From NCBI GenBank assembly GCA_002316315.1, contig DCDG01000025.1:1-31479 (forward strand): DNA of 31,479 bases, given 5' to 3'. The stretch comes from Candidatus Aminicenantes bacterium UBA1061 (GTDB lineage: Bacteria > Acidobacteriota > Aminicenantia > Aminicenantales > Saccharicenantaceae). Of the stretch, positions 1 through 6,513 are shown piece after piece. The stretch's first letter is position 1, and the number at the start of each line of letters is the position of its first letter. The notes under the pieces are model-generated. The model had not been told where the DNA came from. It ran no database searches and worked only from the letters and a program-made list of their open reading frames with translations. Both the position numbers and the translations under genes were made by a program.

Positions 1-87
1 AGGGCCGGGATGAATAGTGGGAAAAATGTTTAATCCTTATATAGGATATCAGGGGCAATTCCCATGGTGAGATTCCAGACATTTTTA

Positions 88-93
88 TATAAT
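88..93 (+). promoter_or_regulatory. Predicted -10 element of the receiver-TonB gene
   Basis: A perfect TATAAT lies about 165 bases before the chosen start codon. The -35 position at 65-70 (TGGTGA) matches the sigma-70 consensus poorly, with three of six bases, so this may need an activator or may not be the real promoter. If used, transcription would start near base 100 and produce a leader of about 160 nt containing the hairpins listed separately. Confidence 0.35.
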
Positions 94-100
94 AGAGACT

Positions 101-242
101 CATCTTAGCTTGAAAGAAAGGTAGCTTTCGAGACAGGGGGAATTTCATCTGGAGAATCACCTCTAAGGGTGATTGAAGATGAGAAACGGAAGTGAGATAC
201 ATTAAGTGCATTGGCCGAAATCCCAGTTTGGGGTTAATTTTT
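101..242 (+). promoter_or_regulatory. Structured 5' leader, candidate riboswitch or attenuator
   Basis: Several helices can be drawn by eye. CTTGAAAG (109-116) pairs with CTTTCGAG (125-132). AATCACC (155-161) pairs with GGTGATT (168-174) around a six-base loop, extended by CATCT (146-150) with AGATG (177-181). GGG-A-ATTT (138-145) pairs with AAATCCC (218-224) to close the domain. The closing 3' strand can instead fold as ATCCCA (220-225) with TTGGGGT (229-234 region), followed by five T residues at 238-242, which resembles a weak terminator just before the Shine-Dalgarno sequence AGAGGGT (246-252). Mutually exclusive closing helix and terminator are typical of riboswitches. I do not recognise a known class; cobalamin, c-di-GMP-I and TPP core motifs are absent. 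The ligand is unknown. Confidence 0.4.
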
Positions 243-258
243 GATAGAGGGTAAGACC

Positions 259-2064
259 ATGACAAAAAACAAGATTTTGCTCATAGACTTTGATCAGGAA
301 TTTTTGAAATTTCTCGGCCGGGTTCTCAGCCAGGAAGGTTATGAAATCCAGGTTGCAGCTGATGGACTGGCCGGCTTTGAAAAATTTTCCGAATATCAGC
401 CGGACCTGGTCATCATGGAAGCTATGTTACCCAAATTTCATGGTTTCGAACTCTGCTCGCGTATTACCTCCCATCCGACCAAGAAAGCGCCCGTTATTAT
501 TGTCACCGGGATTTACAAAGATGCTGTCTATAAAACAGAAGCCCTAAGAAGCCTTGGAGCATCGGGCTTTTTTGAAAAGCCTTTGAATCTTGAAGCTCTT
601 TTGTCCAAAGTCTATGAGCTCATTGGCAAGCCAGAAGTCAAAAAGCACCAGGTGAAGAGCGAAGAGGAAGAAGATCTCGATAAGTTATTGAAGCAAGCCC
701 TGGCTTCAGCTTATACACCAGAACACTCGTCAGACACTGCCAGAGCAACTGAAAAGACACCAAAAAGAGATGAAATCAAGAAGACTCCAACCACTCCCAA
801 GGACGACGAAATAGAACTGATCTTGAAGTCCAAACTTAAAGACTTGATTACAACTTCCCCGGAAAAAGGACCAGCCAGAACTACCCATCAGACCGCAACT
901 GCCGCCCCCACCAAAAAGCCTGAGCCGTCCAGGCAGTCAGCCGGTAGTGAGGTCAAAAAGACAGAACCAGCTGTGAGTCAGGCTCCAGGCGGAAGCCTGA
1001 CTGGCAAAAAGCCCTTCGAAAAAGAAGCAAAAACCACTGGCTTTGATCAAACGGTAAAGGCTGAGCCAAAAACGACGCAGAAACCAGAGCCGGTAAGAAC
1101 ATCCTCTTCTCTGTCCTATGTCTTTGAAGAAGAAACATCCAAACCAGTCTCTCCCCCGGTTAATCCGTTTAAATCTTATACGGAAGGTAACAAGGAAAAA
1201 ACGGGCAAGAAGGCTTCGGCCAAATATATTGGCTTGGCTGCTGGTGCTCTGGCCGTCATCGGCCTGGTTGCCTTTCTGACTCTGGGCAAGAAAAAGGGTC
1301 CTGAATTTTCTCCTCAGCCGGTGAATCAGACGGCTGCCCTCCAAACAGCCGGAACAGATCAGACCAAAGAACTCCCAGCCAATGAAAACCTTAATAAAGA
1401 AGAAGACCTGAATAAAGAAATTGAGAAGCAGATGGCTGAGTACCGTAACCAGCAAAACAGAACAGAAAAAAGTTCCGATGTGGCCAGTGCTCAGAACACA
1501 AAAGGCGGTAGCGCCGCCAGAACTCCTGCCCGGAATCAACCAGCAGCTATTCCAGCTGCACCTATTATTCCTCAGGAAACACCTAAAATAGAGGTAAATA
1601 TTAATGGCGGACAGCAAGTTTCACCCCCGGATCAACTTAACACCGCCACCACCAGTCAAATCGAAGAAACAAAAACTCGCCAGGAAGAGCCGCCCGTCGC
1701 TGTGAACCAGGTCAAGCCGGAGGAGCAACCGGTTGATCTGGGCAACCTGAAAGCTAGACCAGGAGATATTGTCCCTCTTTCCATGGTTGAAGTTGAACCG
1801 AAATTGATCAAAAGCGTCGAACCTGTTTTTCCGGAGGTTGACCGCCGGGCCGGCATCAAGGGAAACGTCATGGTCAATGTCCTGATTTCAGAAAAGGGAG
1901 ATGTCCTGGAAGCAGTCATTATCCGGGGCATCAAGGGCTCAGTTGCTTTGGAAAAAGAGGCCGTTTCAGCTGTCAAGAAGTGGAAGTTCTTGCCAGCAGA
2001 AAAGGATGGTGTTAAAGTAAAGGTTTGGAAACCAATCACTATTGGTTTCGGTTTAAATAAATAA
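259..2064 (+). CDS. Receiver-domain / TonB fusion protein (energy transducer TonB family)
   Basis: The 601-residue protein has three parts. Residues 5-120 are a CheY-like receiver. A long charged, Pro/Lys/Glu-rich linker leads to one membrane helix at about 322-343 (GLAAGALAVIGLVAFLTLG). A second low-complexity linker follows, presumably periplasmic, and residues 509-600 form a TonB C-terminal domain (IKSVEPVFPEVDRRAGIKG ... AVKKWKFLPA). TonB domains normally pass proton-motive energy to outer-membrane receptors. The receiver lacks the phospho-acceptor: the usual Asp is Glu54 (VIMEAMLP), and one Mg-binding acid is Phe11, while Thr83 and Lys107 are kept. It is therefore probably a phosphorylation-independent interaction module. 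An in-frame TTG occurs at 241, but ATG 259 has a Shine-Dalgarno sequence (AGAGGGT) and starts exactly at the receiver fold. The next gene follows 27 bases later and may be co-transcribed. Confidence 0.85.
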   Translation: MTKNKILLIDFDQEFLKFLGRVLSQEGYEIQVAADGLAGFEKFSEYQPDLVIMEAMLPKFHGFELCSRITSHPTKKAPVIIVTGIYKDAVYKTEALRSLGASGFFEKPLNLEALLSKVYELIGKPEVKKHQVKSEEEEDLDKLLKQALASAYTPEHSSDTARATEKTPKRDEIKKTPTTPKDDEIELILKSKLKDLITTSPEKGPARTTHQTATAAPTKKPEPSRQSAGSEVKKTEPAVSQAPGGSLTGKKPFEKEAKTTGFDQTVKAEPKTTQKPEPVRTSSSLSYVFEEETSKPVSPPVNPFKSYTEGNKEKTGKKASAKYIGLAAGALAVIGLVAFLTLGKKKGPEFSPQPVNQTAALQTAGTDQTKELPANENLNKEEDLNKEIEKQMAEYRNQQNRTEKSSDVASAQNTKGGSAARTPARNQPAAIPAAPIIPQETPKIEVNINGGQQVSPPDQLNTATTSQIEETKTRQEEPPVAVNQVKPEEQPVDLGNLKARPGDIVPLSMVEVEPKLIKSVEPVFPEVDRRAGIKGNVMVNVLISEKGDVLEAVIIRGIKGSVALEKEAVSAVKKWKFLPAEKDGVKVKVWKPITIGFGLNK

Positions 2065-2091
2065 ACCGGAGAGAAGTAAGGAGTCAAAAAG

Positions 2092-2331
2092 ATGGGCATC
2101 TCAAGGGATCAAGAAGAACTTTATAAAAAGACTCTGGAAGATGTGCGCGACCAGCTGGCAGCAATTGACGCTGAGGTTGAAAAAGAATTGCAGCGTGTCA
2201 GGCAGACCCTGGCTGAGCTTCAAGAACAGAAGAAATCGTTGAAGATGGTTTACCAGGGAATTGCCAAACTCCTCGGAATAGAAAGCGATCTGGAAGACGA
2301 TTCAGATGAAGCCACTATTCCAAAAATGTGA
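2092..2331 (+). CDS. Small coiled-coil protein, unknown function
   Basis: This 79-residue protein has a clear AAGGAG Shine-Dalgarno sequence at 2078-2083 and follows the receiver-TonB gene closely, so the two probably share a transcript. Residues 5-60 are rich in Glu, Lys, Gln, Leu and Ala with heptad-like spacing, consistent with one long coiled coil. The tail is acidic (ESDLEDDSDEAT). There is no signal peptide or membrane helix, so it should be cytoplasmic. I do not recognise the family. Because the receiver of the preceding protein should face the cytoplasm, an adaptor role is possible, but that is only inference from position. Confidence 0.7.
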   Translation: MGISRDQEELYKKTLEDVRDQLAAIDAEVEKELQRVRQTLAELQEQKKSLKMVYQGIAKLLGIESDLEDDSDEATIPKM

Positions 2332-2411
2332 TTAATTATTATAGAAGCAACCTGGCCAGAGCCTCAACCCATTTCTTCTAATTAACCATTAACTCCTTGA
2401 AAGGGATAAGT

Positions 2412-2427
2412 TTTGCCTTGCCAAAGG
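2412..2427 (+). repeat. 16-bp motif, copy 1 of 2
   Basis: TTTGCCTTGCCAAAGG occurs here and again, identical, at 23464-23479. Both copies lie between genes and both can form a short GCCTT/AAGGC hairpin. Here it sits 80 bases after the coiled-coil gene and 50 bases before the exporter gene. It overlaps a plausible -35 box, so it could be a terminator or part of a promoter. Confidence 0.45.
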
Positions 2428-2446
2428 GCTTATTTTAGGGTATTTT
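2418..2446 (+). promoter_or_regulatory. Predicted sigma-70 promoter for the LysE-type exporter
   Basis: TTGCCA (2418-2423) and TATTTT (2441-2446) are separated by 17 bases and lie about 30 bases before the start codon. The -35 matches five of six consensus bases and the -10 matches four. This is a sequence match only. Confidence 0.35.
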
Positions 2447-2476
2447 TATACTTTAATTTTTGCCTTGGTAATTTTT

Positions 2477-3124
2477 ATGTTTATATTAATAGGATTTCTG
2501 ATCGGGTTTTTTGCTGCCGTCCCGGTTGGCCCGGTCAATATTTACATTATTTCTCAGACTCTCAAAAGAGACTTTTTTCATGGGATGATAGCCGGCATAT
2601 CAACGGCTCTTCTCGACCTGACTTTTTGTCTGGTTTCTTTGGTCGGGTTCTTTCATATCTCTTTAAATCTTTCCGGCTATACTCACTGGCTTAAAGTGGC
2701 CGCCGGGGCTATCCTGCTGTTTCTTGGCTTGAAATTACTTCGCGACGCCAGCAATTTTAAGCTCAATACTGAAAAAAATGGGCCTATTACCAAAACTGCT
2801 CGTCCTCTGGTCGGAGTGGTTTTGCTTTATATCTCTAATCCATCGCTTTACGCCTTCTGGATTGGTGTAGCCGGCGCCATGACCGCTCATGGCCTGCTTA
2901 GAAATGGATTCTGGCCAGCTATCTTTTTTGCCGTTTCTTGCGGTTTTGGAGCTTTAGTCTGGTATTTCTTTTTGGTCAGAATTGTCTCCCGCCATCAAGC
3001 AAAAATTCGAGAAAAAACCTTTAAAAAATTATTTATTATCCTGGGATGCCTTTTAATTGGCTTTGCTCTATTCACCTTTATCTCAGCATTTACTAATATT
3101 AAATTAATAGGCCAGATACTTTGA
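2477..3124 (+). CDS. LysE/RhtB-type amino-acid exporter
   Basis: This 215-residue, strongly hydrophobic protein has about six membrane helices. Its N-terminus (FFAAVPVGPVNIYIISQTLKR) matches the start of LysE-family exporters, with the Gly-Pro-Val-Asn motif at residues 18-21 after helix 1 and a Gly-rich loop (HGMIAGIST) after it. The family exports amino acids or similar small molecules through the inner membrane; the substrate cannot be told from sequence. ATG 2477 is preferred over an in-frame TTG at 2465 because it opens directly on helix 1. No strong ribosome binding site is visible. It is flanked by intergenic gaps of about 145 and 50 bases and seems to be a single gene. Confidence 0.8.
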   Translation: MFILIGFLIGFFAAVPVGPVNIYIISQTLKRDFFHGMIAGISTALLDLTFCLVSLVGFFHISLNLSGYTHWLKVAAGAILLFLGLKLLRDASNFKLNTEKNGPITKTARPLVGVVLLYISNPSLYAFWIGVAGAMTAHGLLRNGFWPAIFFAVSCGFGALVWYFFLVRIVSRHQAKIREKTFKKLFIILGCLLIGFALFTFISAFTNIKLIGQIL

Positions 3125-3174
3125 GCTAAACCCTGGTTTAAAAAACATTTTATTTTTGTTAATATTTTAGTCTT

Positions 3175-6100
3175 ATGTGCGGGGAACCTCTTTTACCAAA
3201 AGATACAGACGTATCCAGGCCAGAATTTATTGTCCTTAAAGCTTCAGCCGGCACCGGCAAAACCCATGCCCTGACCTTAAGGTTTGCTCAGTTTCTTCTG
3301 TCAGATAAAATCAGGAATAACCAGCTAAATCAGATCTTAGCCATCACTTTCACCCATAATGCCGCCAATGAGATGAAGGCCCGGATAATCGGTTGGCTAA
3401 AAGACACCTATTTTGGACAGGACACCAGCCGGATGACTCAGATAAAAGAGCTGGTCAGTCTGTCGGAAGAAGCTCTGCCTGGCCGGGCTGAGTCGGTGCT
3501 GAGCCATCTCTTTGATCATTACACCGATTTTCAGGTGACAACTATTGATAGCTTTATGACCGACGTTTTTAAAGCTTCCGCCATCGAGCTGGGCTTCAGT
3601 CCGGACTTTGAGATTACTCTCAATACGACCCCGGTTATCAGTTACGCCTTCTCTAGGTATTTAAGAAATATCACAGCTGAATCAAAAGATGGACAGCTCC
3701 TTTTAAATATTTCGGACAGCTTAAGGGAAATGAGAGGCAGTGACAAAGCCTTTATCTGGGATCCAAGTGATGAAATTCTTCAGACGTTTACCGAATTCTA
3801 CCGGAAAATTGAGGCCCTCTATCGCCAGCCGGAAATTAAGGATCTGAAAGAAGCCGAGCAGGAGCTCAGAACAGCCGAAAGGGGGTGGCATGATTGCCTG
3901 GAGAGACTCCGTCAGCTTATGGAAAATTCATGTCTGGAAAGATCGGGCAGGTCTGCCATTGCTAATCGCCTGAATTCAAAAAATATTAAGGACTGGTTTA
4001 ACTGCTCTTTTAAAACTCTACCGGTTAAAAAACCAAAATCCCCGGATCTTTATATAATTTATGAGCAAATCCTGCAGTGTGTCGAGGATTTGGAAAAAAA
4101 ATTAAATCAATATAAAAAGCTTTATGCTTCTTATTATTTTCAACCCCATCTCCAGGTCTATCACCAGCTGCTGGAAAACCTTGATTGTATTAAAAAAGAG
4201 AAAGGCCTTATTTTCATCGACGATATAAACCGCCACCTGGCCGATTATCTCAGTACCGGAGTTGTGCCTGATATTTATCTCTGCCTGGGCGGCCAGATTT
4301 ACCATTTCCTCATTGATGAGTTTCAGGATACCTCACCTATCCAATGGAGAAACCTCACTCCACTCATTGATAATGCCCTATCTCAGGGAGGAAGTCTGTT
4401 TATTGTTGGCGACACCAAGCAGGCTATTTATGGCTTCCGAGAAGCAGATTATGAGATTATGGTTAAATATGAAAAAGGTAAGAGGAAATTTCAGTCAGTG
4501 GAAACCAGCGTCAAAGACTTGGAAGCCAATCGGCGCAGCCAGAAAGCAATTCTCGATTTTGTTTCCTTGATTTTTCCCAACGGGGTCAAAAGGTTAAGCC
4601 TTGACCAAAACAATAAAAAAATAGCCAGAGAGAAAATAACAGCCTGGCAAGAAGCCGCTTCGAGCAGCGGGCTGGATGATTTTATCTGTGAGGGACCCGG
4701 TAAAAAAGAAGAAGACAGTGGCCAGGCTTTCCCCGGTTATGTGGAAATGGAGTTTTTCAGGGCCGAAAACGAGACCGATAATAATGACGAGGAGGAGGCC
4801 GATGGTCTCGGGGAGAAGCCTCGGCCAGAACCGGAGCCAGCGGGAGAGGACGGTAGCCTTGAAAATTCACCTCTAAAAAAAAGGATCCAGGAACTCGTCC
4901 TCGAACTTCATGACCGCGGTTATGACTACTCGGACATAACAATTTTAACCTATAAGAACGAGACGGTAGCAGAGGCTGCTTCCTGGCTAAATGAAAAAAG
5001 CATCCCCTTCATTACTTTTTCTTCTCTGGATATCAGAAAACGCCAGATAATAAGAGAAATTATGGCGCTGATTCAGTTTCTGGACTTTCCGCTTGATAAT
5101 CTCAGCTTTTCCACTTTTCTACTTGGCCAGGTCTTTCAGAACAAGCTGAAATTAGATAACCAGGAAAATGAGGAAGAAATAGAAAAGAGCCAATGGGCAG
5201 AGTTTGTCCTCGAAGCCAGACTCCGCAGCGGGAAAAAAGTTTTTCCGCTTTACACCCATTTCAGGCAGAAATATCCCGAGCTCTGGGGATTATATTTTGA
5301 GCCTCTTTTTAAGAAAGCTGGTTATTTGCCTCTTTATGACCTAGTCAGCCAGATTTACCGCACTTTTTCTGTTTTCAAGCTGTCGTTAGCTCAAGATGAA
5401 CAATCAGCACTGATTAAGCTTCTTGAAGTTATAAAAAAATTCGAAGGCCAGGGCCGGAGTAATCTGAGGGATTTTGTTCAGTTTTCAGAAGCGGAAACTG
5501 AGGACAATTCGGTCTGGACAGTTGATGTCCCGGAAGGGATTCCAGCTGTAAAGATTATGACCATCCATAAAGCCAAGGGACTGGGCTTTCCTGTCGTTAT
5601 TCTGCTCTTATACCCTGAATATGATCAGTGGCCATTATTTTATCTGAAAAAAGAAGAGGATAGCGGCCAGGGGCCGGTCAGAACCGAAGTTCTTAAGCTG
5701 GTCAAAGACATCGTTTCAACCGATGAAGAATTAAAACAAATTTATGAGGAAAGCAACCGCCGCGAACTGGTCAACAGATTAAATACCTTTTATGTTGCTC
5801 TGACCAGAGCGGCCGAAGAACTTTATATCTTAGGCCAACGTGGCAAGAGGAGAGCTTTTCCTTTCGATTTTTTGGAAGCTATAAACTTTTCACCGGACAA
5901 TAAATATCAATCAGCCGGGGAGAAACCGGCCAGGCCGGCCAGAAAAAAAGCTTCTCACCGGCGTGGTCAGAAAAAGAGAGCGAATTCGTCCCTGGTCTTT
6001 TATTACCAGGAGCAAGACAAATCCCGGCCGGTAAAGAATCGGCTTCATTACCGCGAAGAGAGACGAGGTGAACTAATTCATACGATTTTGGAGAAAATTA

Positions 6101-6513
6101 ATTTTCTCGAAGATAACCTGGAGGAACAGCTGAACAGTATCATTTCACTTCCTGAGTTTAGAAACTACCACCTGGATGAAAGGGAGGAGGCTAAAAACTG
6201 CCTCCGCCAATGCCTGACCAGACTGGAGGTGGCTGAGTTTTTTAGGCACAAGCCAGGACGGGAAGTGAGAACAGAGGCAGAGATAGTTAACAGGCAGGGT
6301 GAGCTTTACCGGACTGACCGCCTGATCATCGAGCCTGAGGTCATCTCCATTGTTGATTTCAAAACCGGGCAGTTCCCTGATCAAACGATTAAAAAGGGTC
6401 ATGCCGATCAGTTAAATAATTATAAGGTAATTCTTGAAGAAATATATCCAGGAAGAAAAGTCAGAGGCTGGCTTCTTTATATTGATTCCGGTGAGCTGGA
6501 GGAAGTCCTTTGA
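3175..6513 (+). CDS. addA-like: AddA-like UvrD-family helicase-nuclease
   Basis: The 1112-residue protein has the full motif order of an SF1A helicase: Walker A ASAGTGKT (23-30), motif Ia (ITFTHNAANEMKARI), Walker B/motif II IDEFQDTSP (380-388), GDTKQAIYGFREAD, the Arg motif EANRRS, TIHKAKG (from 796) and FYVALTRAAEELYI. A C-terminal PD-(D/E)XK nuclease follows, with RGELIHTILEKI, TEAEIVNRQGELYRTDRL and VDFKTG (1060-1065), then HADQLNNYK. All expected catalytic residues are present, so both activities look intact. AddA with AddB unwinds and trims double-strand breaks for RecA loading. The start is bounded by an in-frame stop at 3160-3162. The stop overlaps the next gene's TTG start by four bases (TTGA), indicating translational coupling. 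Residues near 500-560 form an acidic low-complexity insert. Confidence 0.88.
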   Translation: MCGEPLLPKDTDVSRPEFIVLKASAGTGKTHALTLRFAQFLLSDKIRNNQLNQILAITFTHNAANEMKARIIGWLKDTYFGQDTSRMTQIKELVSLSEEALPGRAESVLSHLFDHYTDFQVTTIDSFMTDVFKASAIELGFSPDFEITLNTTPVISYAFSRYLRNITAESKDGQLLLNISDSLREMRGSDKAFIWDPSDEILQTFTEFYRKIEALYRQPEIKDLKEAEQELRTAERGWHDCLERLRQLMENSCLERSGRSAIANRLNSKNIKDWFNCSFKTLPVKKPKSPDLYIIYEQILQCVEDLEKKLNQYKKLYASYYFQPHLQVYHQLLENLDCIKKEKGLIFIDDINRHLADYLSTGVVPDIYLCLGGQIYHFLIDEFQDTSPIQWRNLTPLIDNALSQGGSLFIVGDTKQAIYGFREADYEIMVKYEKGKRKFQSVETSVKDLEANRRSQKAILDFVSLIFPNGVKRLSLDQNNKKIAREKITAWQEAASSSGLDDFICEGPGKKEEDSGQAFPGYVEMEFFRAENETDNNDEEEADGLGEKPRPEPEPAGEDGSLENSPLKKRIQELVLELHDRGYDYSDITILTYKNETVAEAASWLNEKSIPFITFSSLDIRKRQIIREIMALIQFLDFPLDNLSFSTFLLGQVFQNKLKLDNQENEEEIEKSQWAEFVLEARLRSGKKVFPLYTHFRQKYPELWGLYFEPLFKKAGYLPLYDLVSQIYRTFSVFKLSLAQDEQSALIKLLEVIKKFEGQGRSNLRDFVQFSEAETEDNSVWTVDVPEGIPAVKIMTIHKAKGLGFPVVILLLYPEYDQWPLFYLKKEEDSGQGPVRTEVLKLVKDIVSTDEELKQIYEESNRRELVNRLNTFYVALTRAAEELYILGQRGKRRAFPFDFLEAINFSPDNKYQSAGEKPARPARKKASHRRGQKKRANSSLVFYYQEQDKSRPVKNRLHYREERRGELIHTILEKINFLEDNLEEQLNSIISLPEFRNYHLDEREEAKNCLRQCLTRLEVAEFFRHKPGREVRTEAEIVNRQGELYRTDRLIIEPEVISIVDFKTGQFPDQTIKKGHADQLNNYKVILEEIYPGRKVRGWLLYIDSGELEEVL

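Noticed and set aside
14..26. GTGGGAAAAA near 17 and again near 9557, resembling MraZ boxes
   Set aside because: MraZ sites need several phased copies, and only single copies are present, with no mraZ or cell-division gene nearby.
33..47. ATCCT-N5-AGGAT inverted repeat similar to the 20-bp palindrome at 21938
   Set aside because: The arm spacing differs (five versus two bases), so the same regulator is unlikely.
937..1617. 226-codon minus-strand frame
   Set aside because: It is antisense to the low-complexity linker of the receiver-TonB protein, has no ribosome binding site, and its composition mirrors the Lys/Glu-rich coding strand.
3128..3140. 13-mer AAACCCTGGTTTA repeated at 18132-18144
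   Set aside because: It is short and nearly palindromic, and the surrounding sequence shows no shared context; chance is a reasonable explanation.
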